From: Pseudomonadota bacterium
GTDB lineage: Bacteria > Pseudomonadota > Gammaproteobacteria > QQUJ01
NCBI GenBank assembly: GCA_008501635.1
Contig: QQUJ01000018.1
Span: 1-64,000, forward strand
Reading direction: 5' to 3'
Length of the DNA: 64,000 nt
The notes beneath the pieces were generated by a model that saw only the letters and a program-made list of their open reading frames with translations, ran no database searches and was not told where the DNA came from. Position 1 is the first letter of the stretch. Each line of letters opens with the position of its first letter. A program made the translations under genes and the position numbers. Below, piece by piece: positions 1-9,027 of this stretch.

Positions 1-301
1 GGCCTTAAACTCGAGCGAATGGGTTCGTCTCTTCCGTCTCATTGTTTCTCTCCAGAGCGTAGCGCTCATCATGGAGGAAGCACTTATCGTCGTCTATTGA
101 CTGTCCAATCAGCGGGGGCCATTTCTGAGCTCCTATATAAAAAATACGGTCCAGCCATAGTGAGAATAAAAAAAATGTCAGATCTTTAGGCGTAAAAAGG
201 GTTTTAAGAAGTGGACCGGAGGGTGAAAAGGGGATGGAGGGAAGAAAGTTTAACCAATTGAGTTAGTCACTTTTTCCCCTTTTTCGGCAACGCAAACGAT
301 C
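1..301. other. AT-rich stretch without a recognisable gene
   Basis: No open frame here looks like a real protein. The stretch is visibly richer in A and T than the genes around it, with runs such as tataaaaaatac near 135-146 and aaaaaaaa near 168-175. It lies downstream of the minus-strand DedA/PAP2 gene. A weak complementarity between 226-234 and 275-283 is separated by about 40 bases and is not convincing as a terminator. Confidence 0.4.
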
Positions 302-2338
302 TCAGTCCGCTTTGTTCGGGATGGCGACGGTTCCCAACAGCCCGACGTGTCCCGACCATCCGGCAGGTTCATGGGTCGGTCGGGTGGGTTGCACTTCGGC
401 AAGCAGCAGGGGACCCAGCTGCGGAAGCAGCGCGGTCAGCGGGGTCTCGAAATCGGTGCGGGTGCGCGGCAGGGTGATCGAGGGGAGTATGGTCACTTCA
501 GTGAGACGGCTTACGTTACCCACGTAAAGCGGGATATCTCCCGGCTGCAACCGGTAGGGTACTTTCCACAGGCGCAGCACCAGGCGTTCACCGGGGACGG
601 TTGAGTGGCGCCACAGGGTCAAGACCTCGTGCTCCCCGTCGTGGATCTGCGGCAGGATGGGAAGCGGCTCGTCGCCTGCGGTACCGAACCAGAGCAGGCT
701 GTCGCGCCAGGTCAGGGGGCGCGCGGTTTGCCAGCCGGCTGTGTCCAGCTGCTGCGCGAGCCGCTCCGGATCGCCGGCCCATTGCAGGGTGAGCGGGTGG
801 TTACGCCGCAGGCGCAGATCGTGACGCAGGCGCGGTAGCTGGCGCCAGTCGCCGGCGAGCCAATCCGCGGTCGTGAAGCTATGCACGGTGCGTTGCACGG
901 CATAGCGCTGCAGGTCGCGAGGCAGGTAGTGGTTCGAGTAGAGCGTGCCGCCGACCATCAAGGCGGCCAACGCCAATGCGCTCAGCTGGCGTCCGCGCCC
1001 GGCGACGGGATCGTGACGGCGAAAGGCGATGCCGAGGACGGTGATCCAGATCAGTCCCAGGGTGAGCCCCCCCAGCACATCCGACAGCCAGTGTGCCCCC
1101 AGATAGAGGCGCGAGGCGGCGATGGCCAATGCGATCAACAGGGCGGCGGTGTAGGGCAGCCAGCGCCAGGCGATGCTGAAATCCCGTGCCGTCAATACCG
1201 CCAGGAAGCCGAACAGGGTGATACCCCGCGTGGCGTGACCGCTCGGGAATGAAGCATCCGGCAGGAAGGCGGCGATGGCCTCGGGGCGTGGTATATCCAG
1301 CAGGCTTTTCAGCAACCAGGGCACCAGCAGCGCGAAGGCAACGGCCCCCAGCCAGTGGGCGCAGGCGATCCAGCGGCGGCGCGCCGAGAGCCAGAGCGTG
1401 ACGATCAGCGCCAGGGCGGCAATGACGGCAAGATCACCCAACTGGGTCAGACGCACCATCAGCACGTCCACCCACGGCGTGCGTAACCCTTGCAGGGTGT
1501 CGTAGAGCGCACGGTCGAGATCCGTGGGCGGCAGACTCTGCAGCGCGCTGCCCAGTATGAAGGAGAACCCCCATACCGCGACCAGCAGCATCAGTGCCCA
1601 GGCGGCGAGGGTGCCGGCGTCCGGTCGCGCCGGATCGATCAGCCCGTGGGTGACGCGTCCCAGCAGCGGGTGCCGTGTACTCCACACCGCCGCGCGGTTG
1701 AGAAAGTCGACGGTATGCGGTTGGAGCAGGCGATAGACACGACGCACCAGCACCACCGAGATCCACACCATTGCCGTGAGGATGAGAATCGCCATCACGA
1801 GACGGCCGCCCACCTCGGAGGCCAATCCCAGCGAGGCGCCGAAGAGTGCACCGGGAAGCAGATAGACCGGCGCCCAAAGCGCGGTGGCGAGAGTGCTGAT
1901 GAGCAGGAAGCGCCAGGTTCGCATGCGCAGCATCCCGGCCACAGCCGGCAGGAGGGGGCGCACCGGGCCGACGAAACGTCCCAGGAAAATGCTCTTACCG
2001 CCGTGGCGATTGATGAAATGCAGGCCGCGTTCGATCAGTTGGGGATGGTTGCGCAATGGCCACATGCGACGCAAGGTCAACTCGTAACGGCGGCCGATGA
2101 AAAAGCTCAGCCAGTCTCCGGCCAGGGCGCCGGCTGCAGCCCAGGCCAGAGTGCTGCCCAGCGGCAGTGCGCCGACAGCGATCAGCGCGCCAACGCCGAA
2201 CAGCAGCGCTGCACCGGGCATCACCAGCCCCACCAGCACCAGTGACTCGGTGAAGGCGATGAAGGCCACCGCCAGCCCGGCGGCGCCGGGATGCGCTGCG
2301 ACCCAGCCGATAAACGCCTGCAGCAGTCCGTCGTCCAT
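302..2338 (-). CDS. DedA / PAP2 phosphatase / LssY-like fusion membrane protein
   Basis: The 678-residue product joins three modules. Residues about 1-200 are a DedA (SNARE-associated) membrane domain, with the family's G-FIGR and GRF-GPVRP-LP-VAG signatures. Residues about 240-440 are a PAP2-type phosphatase domain with the pieces KSLLDIPRP, SFPSGHATR and SRLYLGAHWLSDV, which supply the acid phosphatase active-site Lys, Arg and His residues. Residues about 450-665 resemble the soluble LssY C-terminal domain. DedA proteins are linked to phospholipid flipping and PAP2 enzymes dephosphorylate lipid pyrophosphates, so a role in undecaprenyl-phosphate or phospholipid recycling at the inner membrane is inferred. 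It starts 24 bases after hemL ends and may be co-transcribed with it. Confidence 0.85.
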   Translation of the reverse strand: MDDGLLQAFIGWVAAHPGAAGLAVAFIAFTESLVLVGLVMPGAALLFGVGALIAVGALPLGSTLAWAAAGALAGDWLSFFIGRRYELTLRRMWPLRNHPQLIERGLHFINRHGGKSIFLGRFVGPVRPLLPAVAGMLRMRTWRFLLISTLATALWAPVYLLPGALFGASLGLASEVGGRLVMAILILTAMVWISVVLVRRVYRLLQPHTVDFLNRAAVWSTRHPLLGRVTHGLIDPARPDAGTLAAWALMLLVAVWGFSFILGSALQSLPPTDLDRALYDTLQGLRTPWVDVLMVRLTQLGDLAVIAALALIVTLWLSARRRWIACAHWLGAVAFALLVPWLLKSLLDIPRPEAIAAFLPDASFPSGHATRGITLFGFLAVLTARDFSIAWRWLPYTAALLIALAIAASRLYLGAHWLSDVLGGLTLGLIWITVLGIAFRRHDPVAGRGRQLSALALAALMVGGTLYSNHYLPRDLQRYAVQRTVHSFTTADWLAGDWRQLPRLRHDLRLRRNHPLTLQWAGDPERLAQQLDTAGWQTARPLTWRDSLLWFGTAGDEPLPILPQIHDGEHEVLTLWRHSTVPGERLVLRLWKVPYRLQPGDIPLYVGNVSRLTEVTILPSITLPRTRTDFETPLTALLPQLGPLLLAEVQPTRPTHEPAGWSGHVGLLGTVAIPNKAD

Positions 2339-2362
2339 CGTCTGCGCGCAGCAGTGGTCCGC

Positions 2363-3643
2363 TTACAGGATGCCGAAGACCTCGGCCGCGGCGGTGACCG
2401 TAGCGTCGATGTCGCCGTCGCTGTGGGCCGCGGAGACAAAGCCCGCTTCGTACGCCGAGGGCGCGAGATAGACGCCGCGTTCGAGCATGGCGTGGAAGAA
2501 GCGATTGAAGCGCTCGACATTGCACTCCATCACCTGCTGGTAGCGGCTGACCTCTTGCGCCTGGGTGAAGAAGAGCCCGAACATGCCGCCGACCTGATTG
2601 GTGGTGAAGGGAATGCCTGCGGCGTCGGCCGCGGCCTGCAACCCGGTGGTGAGACGCTCCGTCCTGGCGCCGAGTTCAGCGTGAAAACCGGGGCGCCCCA
2701 GCTCGCGCAGCGTCGTCAGACCCGCGGTCATGGCGATGGGGTTGCCCGACAGAGTCCCCGCCTGGTAGACCGGGCCCAGCGGTGCGATGTGCTCCATGAT
2801 CGCGCGCTTGCCGCCGAAAGCGCCCACCGGCATGCCCCCGCCGATCACCTTGCCGAGGGTGGTCAGATCGGGTTTGACGTTGTAGTACTCCTGCGCGCCG
2901 CCCAGGGCGACACGAAAGCCGGTCATCACCTCGTCGAAGATCAGCACGGTGCCGTGGGCATCGCACACCTCGCGCAGACCCTCGAGAAAACCAGGCTCAG
3001 GCGGGATGCAGTTCATGTTGCCGGCCACCGGCTCGACAATGATGCAGGCGATCTCACTGCCCGCCTCGCTGAAGGCGGCGCGCACCTGGTCGAGGTCGTT
3101 GTAGGCGAGGGTGATGGTGTGCTGCGCCAGGGCGGCGGGCACGCCGGGGGAGGTGGGTACGCCCAGGGTCAGGGCGCCGGAACCGGCCTTGACCAGCAGC
3201 GAATCGGAGTGGCCGTGGTAGCAGCCCTCGAACTTCACGATCTTGTCGCGACCGGTAAACCCGCGCGCCAGACGGATGGCGCTCATGGTCGCCTCGGTGC
3301 CGGAGCTGACCATGCGCACCAGTTCGATGCTGGGAATGATCTGACAGATCAGCTCCGCCATCTCGATCTCGATGGCGGTTGGAGCGCCGAAACCCAACCC
3401 TTGCTTGCACGCCTCGCGCACCGCTTCGATGACACCGGGATGGGCATGCCCCAGGATCATCGGACCCCACGAGCCGACATAGTCGATGTAACGCTCGCCG
3501 TCCTCGCCGTAGACGTAGGGGCCTTCACCGCGGGCGAAGAAGACTGGTGTTCCGCCGACACCGCGAAAGGCACGGACCGGCGAGTTCACCCCGCCGGGGA
3601 TGAAGGCCTGGGCTTGCTCGAAGAGTTCCTGCGATCGGGTCAT
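2363..3643 (-). CDS. hemL: glutamate-1-semialdehyde 2,1-aminomutase
   Basis: This PLP enzyme converts glutamate-1-semialdehyde to 5-aminolevulinate in the C5 haem pathway. The 426-residue product has the family length. The PLP lysine is Lys265 in the GKVIGGG motif, the same number as in E. coli, and FDEVMTGFR and [10 protein letters not shown] are also present. The frame is open a further 65 codons upstream, but that part is antisense-like and lies inside thiE. The ATG at 3643 gives the usual N-terminus (MTRSQELF) and overlaps the thiE stop as ATGA. It is third in the thiD-thiE-hemL run. Confidence 0.96.
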   Translation of the reverse strand: MTRSQELFEQAQAFIPGGVNSPVRAFRGVGGTPVFFARGEGPYVYGEDGERYIDYVGSWGPMILGHAHPGVIEAVREACKQGLGFGAPTAIEIEMAELICQIIPSIELVRMVSSGTEATMSAIRLARGFTGRDKIVKFEGCYHGHSDSLLVKAGSGALTLGVPTSPGVPAALAQHTITLAYNDLDQVRAAFSEAGSEIACIIVEPVAGNMNCIPPEPGFLEGLREVCDAHGTVLIFDEVMTGFRVALGGAQEYYNVKPDLTTLGKVIGGGMPVGAFGGKRAIMEHIAPLGPVYQAGTLSGNPIAMTAGLTTLRELGRPGFHAELGARTERLTTGLQAAADAAGIPFTTNQVGGMFGLFFTQAQEVSRYQQVMECNVERFNRFFHAMLERGVYLAPSAYEAGFVSAAHSDGDIDATVTAAAEVFGIL

Positions 3644-4308
3644 GGTTGGTAATCCTGTGCTGTGTTGATGGGTCTTGTGAGCCAGGCGTAGAGCCGGGCA
3701 TAGCGGTCGGCCGCCGCACGCGGATCGGGATCGGCGAAGATTCCGGTGACGACCGCCAGCATGTCGGCGCCCGCCGCCACCAATGCGGCCCCATTTTCGG
3801 GGGTGATGCCACCGATCGCAACCAGGGGCAGTGGACACCGGTGCCGTGCCTGTAGCAGCAGATCGGCGTCGGCTCGCACCGCCTGCGGTTTGGTGGCCGA
3901 GGCGAAGAAACTGCCGAATGCGACATAGTCGGCGCCGCCTGCGCAGGCCGCGGCGGCGCGCGCGAGATCGTTGTAACAGGAGACGCCGATGAGGGCTTCG
4001 GGTCCCAGCTGCGCACGGGCGCGGGGGAGCGCCGTATCGTCGCGTCCCAGATGCACGCCGTGGGCCCCAACCGCAACCGCCAGGTCCAGGTCATCGTTGA
4101 CGATGAGCGGCACGCCGAAGCGTTCGCAAAGCGTGACCAGCGCCGCGGCCTCGTGCAACCGTCGCGCCTGATCGTCGCTCTTATCGCGGTACTGCAGCGC
4201 TCTGGCGCCGCCGAGCAGGGCCGCTTCGCAGGCGACGAGCAGGTCGTTCTCCTGCAACGTGGTGGTGTCGGTAATCGCATAGAGACCGCGCAGGACGAAG
4301 TCGCTCAT
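3640..4308 (-). CDS. thiE: thiamine-phosphate synthase
   Basis: ThiE joins hydroxymethylpyrimidine pyrophosphate and thiazole phosphate to give thiamine phosphate. The product is 222 residues from the chosen ATG at 4308 ([13 protein letters not shown]), which overlaps the thiD stop as ATGA. A start 31 codons further upstream exists but would lie wholly inside thiD. The TIM-barrel phosphate-binding motifs are visible, including QYRDK near the N-terminus, GVHLGRDD in the middle and [10 protein letters not shown] towards the C-terminus. Translation is probably coupled to both neighbours. Confidence 0.95.
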   Translation of the reverse strand: MSDFVLRGLYAITDTTTLQENDLLVACEAALLGGARALQYRDKSDDQARRLHEAAALVTLCERFGVPLIVNDDLDLAVAVGAHGVHLGRDDTALPRARAQLGPEALIGVSCYNDLARAAAACAGGADYVAFGSFFASATKPQAVRADADLLLQARHRCPLPLVAIGGITPENGAALVAAGADMLAVVTGIFADPDPRAAADRYARLYAWLTRPINTAQDYQP

Positions 4309-5153
4309 TGCTGTTCGTCGCCCCACCGACCTGCCCAGGAGAGTCGGCCCGGCAGATGCTGACCCATGCCGGCACGGAAACCGCCGCTGAGGCTCTGCCA
4401 CGTGTAAGCCTGGCCATTGGCAACCGCGGTTTCGATGTCGTCGCCGCGTGCCAGACGGCCGGCAATGGCGGAGGCCAGCGTGCAGCCCGAGCCATGGTAG
4501 TTATGGGGCAGGCGCCGGCAGCGATAGACCTGCATCAGCCGTCCCAGGCCATAGAGGCGATGAGCGATTTGTGCAGTGCCCTCATGTGTGCCCGTGACCA
4601 GGACGAAACGGCAGCCGGTCTCCAGCAGTTGCTGGGCGCAGGCTTCCAGGGTATCGCCCTCGGGGGCCAGGTGACGCGCCTCGATGCTGTTGGGCGTGAT
4701 CAGTGTTGTCAGCGGTAACAGCAGCGTGGTCAGGGCGTCGGTAAGGTCGCGGGTCGCCAGATCGCTGCCGCCACCGGCGACCAGCACTGGATCCAAAACC
4801 ACGGGCAGTGTGGGGTAGTCACTCAGGATACTGTGGAGGGCGGCCGCGACTGCGGCACTGCCCACCATGCCTATTTTGATGGCCGCGACCGGCAGATCCT
4901 CCAGTACGGCGCGCGCCTGTGCGATGACCAACTCCGCCTCGACGGGCTGGAAGCCCTTCACATCGCAAGTGTCCTGAACCGTCAGCGCGGTTACCACCGT
5001 CGCCGCGTGGCAGCCAAGACTGGAAAGGGTTTCGATGTCGGCCTGGATACCCGCCCCGCCGGTGGGGTCGTGCCCCGACAGGGTCAGTACCACAGGGCGT
5101 TTTTCGGTCCTGATGGGTGCGGGCATGGCGCGTGGAGGTCGTGGAAAAGGCAT
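4305..5153 (-). CDS. thiD: hydroxymethylpyrimidine/phosphomethylpyrimidine kinase
   Basis: ThiD phosphorylates HMP and HMP-phosphate for thiamine synthesis. The 282-residue product has the ribokinase-fold N-terminal signature SGHDPTGGAGIQADI, the substrate loop TALTVQDT, and the late GSGCTLASAIA motif with the anion-hole glycines. It is the first gene of the minus-strand thiD-thiE-hemL run. An internal ATG at 5126 is an equally plausible start because the first nine residues are not conserved. I saw no TPP riboswitch core in the roughly 100 bases upstream. Confidence 0.94.
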   Translation of the reverse strand: MPFPRPPRAMPAPIRTEKRPVVLTLSGHDPTGGAGIQADIETLSSLGCHAATVVTALTVQDTCDVKGFQPVEAELVIAQARAVLEDLPVAAIKIGMVGSAAVAAALHSILSDYPTLPVVLDPVLVAGGGSDLATRDLTDALTTLLLPLTTLITPNSIEARHLAPEGDTLEACAQQLLETGCRFVLVTGTHEGTAQIAHRLYGLGRLMQVYRCRRLPHNYHGSGCTLASAIAGRLARGDDIETAVANGQAYTWQSLSGGFRAGMGQHLPGRLSWAGRWGDEQQ

Positions 5154-5255
5154 TAGTTTAGCACTGGCATTGAAGCCTCCGGCAGAGAATCCCGCTGGTT
5201 AGCGCCACGGAGCCGACTAGACTCTGCTGGAGAGTGTCTTGGAGGACCGCGATCG

Positions 5256-5756
5256 ATGTTCAACCAGGCGCCAGAGGATCAATTCTTGAAGCTGGTGGAG
5301 GCGGCGCGCGCCTATTGCGCGCTGATCGAGCGTCTCGACCGTTTGGAGGCCAAGGATCTGCTCGATTCCGCGGCGCATTTGTTGCTGCGCATTAATGCCG
5401 CGATTATCACGCTGCCAAGACCGCAAGCCGATGGCCCGCTGCACCCGTTGGTCGATATGGAGACCCGCTTCGCGCTGTTTCAACGCATTCGCGATCAGCT
5501 GGGCGAGTGCGACCCCTACTGGATGGAGTACGACCACGCGCTCACCGGACAGCTGCAAAGCGGCAGTCTGGCGGATGATTTGACCGACATCTATTTCGAT
5601 CTGAGGCGCGGACTGCAGCGCCTCGACGAGGGGAGTCCCGCCGCCCCTTTCCGGGCGGTGCGCGACTGGTGCCTCAGTTATGATCTGCATTGGGGTGAGC
5701 ACCTGGTCGACGCCGAGCGCCACATTTATTACCTGATGCGCGATCGATCGCGTTGA
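5256..5756 (+). CDS. DUF5063-family protein
   Basis: This 166-residue soluble, acidic, helical protein has the look of the DUF5063 family, whose function is unknown. It has no signal peptide or membrane segment. Conserved-looking blocks include an N-terminal FLKLVEAARAYCALIE helix, DPYWMEYDH near residue 90 and a C-terminal WGEHLVDAERHIYYLM block. The ATG at 5256 has a GGAGG ribosome-binding site at 5241-5245. The gene stands alone, divergent from thiD and convergent with hemJ. Confidence 0.8.
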   Translation: MFNQAPEDQFLKLVEAARAYCALIERLDRLEAKDLLDSAAHLLLRINAAIITLPRPQADGPLHPLVDMETRFALFQRIRDQLGECDPYWMEYDHALTGQLQSGSLADDLTDIYFDLRRGLQRLDEGSPAAPFRAVRDWCLSYDLHWGEHLVDAERHIYYLMRDRSR

Positions 5757-5858
5757 CGTGGGTGGGTCGACACAGCGCAAACAATTGCCGCTGCAAATGC
5801 GAACCACGCCGTGGTTGTGGCCGGTGGCCTCCTTGGCATCGAAACCTGTTGACGGGCT

Positions 5859-6284
5859 CTAGAACGGTTTCACCACGACCAGGATCACCATCCCGACGAG
5901 AAACAGCACCGGGATCTCGTTAAACCAGCGGAAAAAGACGTGGCTGTGCCGATTGCGATTTTCGCGAAAATCGCGCAGCAGTTTTCCGCAATAGAAGTGA
6001 TACCCGATCAGTCCTACCGCCAACAGCAGCTTCGCATGCAGCCAACCCATGGTGTGGAAAGCGGCCCAGGCGTACTCGAAGAGCAGCCACAGGCCAAAGA
6101 CCACCGTCAGCACCATTCCGGGGGTCGTTATCGCGTAATAGAGTTTGCGCTCCATCACCTTGAACCGTTCGTGGCCCGCCTCGTCCTCGCAGAGTGCGTG
6201 ATAGACGAAGAGCCGCGGCAGGTAAAAAAGTCCGGCGAACCAGGTGACCATGAAGATAACGTGTAATGCCTTGACCCAGAGCAT
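5859..6284 (-). CDS. hemJ: protoporphyrinogen IX oxidase HemJ (CopD-like membrane protein)
   Basis: The product is a 141-residue four-helix inner-membrane protein of the HemJ/UPF0093 family, which oxidises protoporphyrinogen IX to protoporphyrin IX. The N-terminal helix carries the family histidine (LWVKALHVIFMVTWFAGLFY), and the third helix carries KLLLAVGLIGYHFYCGKLL with its conserved Lys and His. Length is typical. It follows the CLC gene by about 20 bases on the same strand. With hemL 2 kb away it is the second haem gene in the window, although the two are not in one operon. Confidence 0.88.
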   Translation of the reverse strand: MLWVKALHVIFMVTWFAGLFYLPRLFVYHALCEDEAGHERFKVMERKLYYAITTPGMVLTVVFGLWLLFEYAWAAFHTMGWLHAKLLLAVGLIGYHFYCGKLLRDFRENRNRHSHVFFRWFNEIPVLFLVGMVILVVVKPF

Positions 6285-6305
6285 CTCTCCCCCTTGGTGC
6301 AGTGC

Positions 6306-7613
6306 TCAATGGCGTTGTGGTGGATTAAGAAACGGCTCTGCCAGAGCCAGGTAGATCGGTTTGCGGCATACGGCCCGCGAGACAATATAGGCCAGGAACG
6401 CGGTGGTCATCAGCGGCAGTAACAGTGCGTGATGGTCACTCATCTCCATGATAACCACAAACGCGGTAATCGGGGTTTGCGCCATTCCACTGAAGAACGC
6501 GACCATGCCGAGCAGCACCAATACCGTGGTATCCACGTGTGGAAACCAGGCGGCGAACGCGGAACCGACGCCGGCGCCTATGCCCAAAGCAGGGCCGAAG
6601 ATCCCCGCCGGTACGCCGCTGAGATACGATGCGAGCGTGGCGATCATTTTGGCGAGGGGAAACAGGAACGTAACGCTGAGTTCCCCCGCGGCGAGTTCCC
6701 TGGCCTGCTGGAAGCCGGTGCCGTGGGTCAGGCCGGCGGTTGCCCAGCCGCACAGCGCAACGATCAGCCCGCACAGCAGAGCGATCACGATACCGCGTTG
6801 CGCCAGCCACGGAGCCACTTTGCAGGAGGTCGCGATCAGCACGAGGCCGAAAAAAGCGCCGAGCAAGCCCCCGCTTATGCCCAGTGTCGGAACGGCCAAC
6901 CAGTCGACGGCGTCGGTCAATTGCGATTCAACGGCGGGAAGCATCTGGTAATTCCCCGCCAGTACCAGTGCGGTGATGCCGGCGATAATCACGGCGCTCA
7001 GCATCAGTCCACTGCTGCGCTCCTCGATCGAGCGGCTCATCTGTTCGATGGCGAACACGATACCGGCGAGTGGGGTATTGAAGGCCGCGGCGATGCCCGC
7101 GGCGCCACCGGCCAGGATCAAACCACGGTGAATGTGGTGGCGGCGGATTCCGCTGCGATCGCCGAATCCGTAGAGCAGCGAGGCGCCGATGTGCACGGTG
7201 GGGGCAAACACTCCCACCGAACCGCCGCAGATCAATGCCAGCCACGTGAGACCGATCTTGCCGACGGCGATGCGCAGCGAAAGCAGCCGCCCGCGCCGGA
7301 TCCTGTCCGGTAGTTGGATGGCGGCGACGACCTGGGGAATGCCGCTGCCTTCAGCGCCGGCGAAAAATCGCCGGGTCAGCCAGGCGGCTGCAGCGAGACC
7401 TGCCGGGGTGATGAGAAAGGGCAGCCACGGTGCCCCCATCATCAGTTGTCGAAATCGGGTTTCGAGAAATTGACCGCCCTGAACGAACACGAAACAGGTC
7501 ACGCCAACGACGACTGCCCCTGCCCAAAAGACCAGCCGATGACGCCAGGCGCGACGCGACAGGATGTGGTAGCGAAAACGGCGCGAGGCGCGGCGGATTG
7601 ATGAATGCATCAA
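6306..7613 (-). CDS. CLC-family chloride channel/transporter lacking the gating glutamate
   Basis: The 435-residue membrane protein has the CLC fold motifs in order: GSGIP at residues 89-93, the helix-N-terminal motif aligned at 134-138, GVPAGIFGPALGIGA around 340, and a late Tyr in RKPIYLALAEP. The canonical GREGP, which holds the external gating glutamate of E. coli ClcA (E148), reads GVFAP here, so the glutamate is Phe136. In the known family, loss of this residue usually abolishes proton coupling and favours passive anion flow; that behaviour is inferred here. There is no C-terminal CBS pair. It sits between pilR and hemJ on the same strand. Confidence 0.88.
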   Translation of the reverse strand: MMHSSIRRASRRFRYHILSRRAWRHRLVFWAGAVVVGVTCFVFVQGGQFLETRFRQLMMGAPWLPFLITPAGLAAAAWLTRRFFAGAEGSGIPQVVAAIQLPDRIRRGRLLSLRIAVGKIGLTWLALICGGSVGVFAPTVHIGASLLYGFGDRSGIRRHHIHRGLILAGGAAGIAAAFNTPLAGIVFAIEQMSRSIEERSSGLMLSAVIIAGITALVLAGNYQMLPAVESQLTDAVDWLAVPTLGISGGLLGAFFGLVLIATSCKVAPWLAQRGIVIALLCGLIVALCGWATAGLTHGTGFQQARELAAGELSVTFLFPLAKMIATLASYLSGVPAGIFGPALGIGAGVGSAFAAWFPHVDTTVLVLLGMVAFFSGMAQTPITAFVVIMEMSDHHALLLPLMTTAFLAYIVSRAVCRKPIYLALAEPFLNPPQRH

Positions 7614-7632
7614 CGATTCAGCGCGGCGGAGA

Positions 7633-8973
7633 TCACTCCAGCCCCAGCTTCTTCAAGCGATAGCGCAGGGCGCGGAATGTGATGCCCAGCTTTTTCGCGG
7701 CGGCCGTCTTGTTCCAACGCGTCTGTTCCAGGGTTTTGAGGATGATCTCCTTTTCCACCTTGTCCATGTAGGGTTCAAGTTGAATCGCTTCGCCGTCGGT
7801 GGAGTCGATCTCAGCCAGAATGGCGTTTTCGGCTAATTCATGCTCCGGCAAGAACAGATCGTCGATATCGATCACGCCGCCTTCGCAAAGAGTGATGGCA
7901 CGTTCCAGGGTGTTCTCCAGTTCGCGCACGTTGCCCGGAAACGTGTAACGTAGCAGCGCGCGCTGCGCCTCGCTGCTGAGTTGGGCGGGGGATTCGCCCG
8001 ATTCGGTTGCCAGGCGGCGCAACATCAGATCGGAAAGCAGAGGGATATCCTCGCTGCGCTCACGCAGTGGCGGCACCTTCAACTCGATGACATTGATGCG
8101 ATAGAAAAGATCCTGCCGGAAGCTGCCATCCTTGACCTGTGCGGCGAGATCCTTATGGGTGGCGCTCAGGATCCGCACATCGACGCCCAATTCTTTCTGT
8201 TCCCCCACCGGGCGCACCGATTTTTCCTGAATGGCGCGCAACAGCTTGACCTGCATATGCAACGGCAATTCGGCGACCTCATCGAGGAACAGGGTGCCAC
8301 CATCCGCGGCCTGGAAGAGTCCGGTCTTGTCCGCCACCGCACCGGTAAAGCTGCCCTTGCGATGACCGAAGAACTCCGATTCCATCAACTCGCCGGGGAT
8401 CGCGCCGCAGTTGACCGGGACGAAAGGACCGCCGGCGCGTGGCCCCTGTTCGTGAATCATGCGCGCCACCAGCTCTTTCCCGACACCCGATTCACCGCTG
8501 ATATACACAGGCGCCTGACTGCGCGCCAGCTTGGTGATGAGACCACGCACGCGTTCAATGCCGCGCGAGTTGCCGGTCAGGGTCAATGTCGGTTCGCTAT
8601 GCTGCTCACCGAGCCGCAAGGCCGTCCCCACCAGCTTGCGCAGAATTTTCAGATCGACCGGCTTGGAGACAAAGTCGAACGCGCCCGCCTTCAACGCCTC
8701 GACGGCGGATTCCATATTGCCGTGTGCGGTAATGACAGCGGTGGGAATCTGCGAGTGGGTTTGTTGGATGTGGCGCACCAGATCGATACCGTTGCCGTCC
8801 GGCAAGCGCATGTCGGTCAGACAGAGATCGAAGTTGTGTTTGTCGAGAAGCTGATGCGCATCGGCGATGGTCATGGCAGCGCGGGTGTCGACATTCATCT
8901 GTGCCAGGGTCATTTCCAGCAGTTCGCAGATATCGGGTTCGTCATCCACAATCAATGCGGTTTGCCGCGTCAT
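7633..8973 (-). CDS. pilR: sigma-54-dependent response regulator PilR
   Basis: This NtrC-type activator is 446 residues. The receiver domain (about 1-120) has the phospho-acceptor Asp54 in CLTDMRLPDG and the switch Lys in FVSKPVD. The AAA+ domain (about 135-375) has Walker A GESGVGKE, a sigma-54-contacting GSFTGA loop and Walker B GGTLFLDE. A Fis-type helix-turn-helix ends the protein (NKTAAAKKLGITFRALRYRLKK). In Pseudomonas, PilR activates the type IV pilin gene. The pilin gene itself is not in this window. It follows pilS by 54 bases and is almost certainly its partner. Confidence 0.94.
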   Translation of the reverse strand: MTRQTALIVDDEPDICELLEMTLAQMNVDTRAAMTIADAHQLLDKHNFDLCLTDMRLPDGNGIDLVRHIQQTHSQIPTAVITAHGNMESAVEALKAGAFDFVSKPVDLKILRKLVGTALRLGEQHSEPTLTLTGNSRGIERVRGLITKLARSQAPVYISGESGVGKELVARMIHEQGPRAGGPFVPVNCGAIPGELMESEFFGHRKGSFTGAVADKTGLFQAADGGTLFLDEVAELPLHMQVKLLRAIQEKSVRPVGEQKELGVDVRILSATHKDLAAQVKDGSFRQDLFYRINVIELKVPPLRERSEDIPLLSDLMLRRLATESGESPAQLSSEAQRALLRYTFPGNVRELENTLERAITLCEGGVIDIDDLFLPEHELAENAILAEIDSTDGEAIQLEPYMDKVEKEIILKTLEQTRWNKTAAAKKLGITFRALRYRLKKLGLE

Positions 8974-9027
8974 CGTTTCACCCTTTATCCAGAGGTGTGT
9001 GAGCTGTTATCAGGATCAGCGCAGATG

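Noticed and set aside
226-283. Terminator-like complementarity at the left edge
   Set aside because: The arms are homopolymer-rich and about 40 bases apart, so the pairing is probably chance.
2291-3652. Long plus-strand open frame opposite hemL
   Set aside because: It is antisense to hemL, which carries all its catalytic motifs, and no protein family is visible.
5154-5255. TPP riboswitch before thiD
   Set aside because: The gap is only about 100 bases and I could not find the conserved thi-box core on the minus strand.
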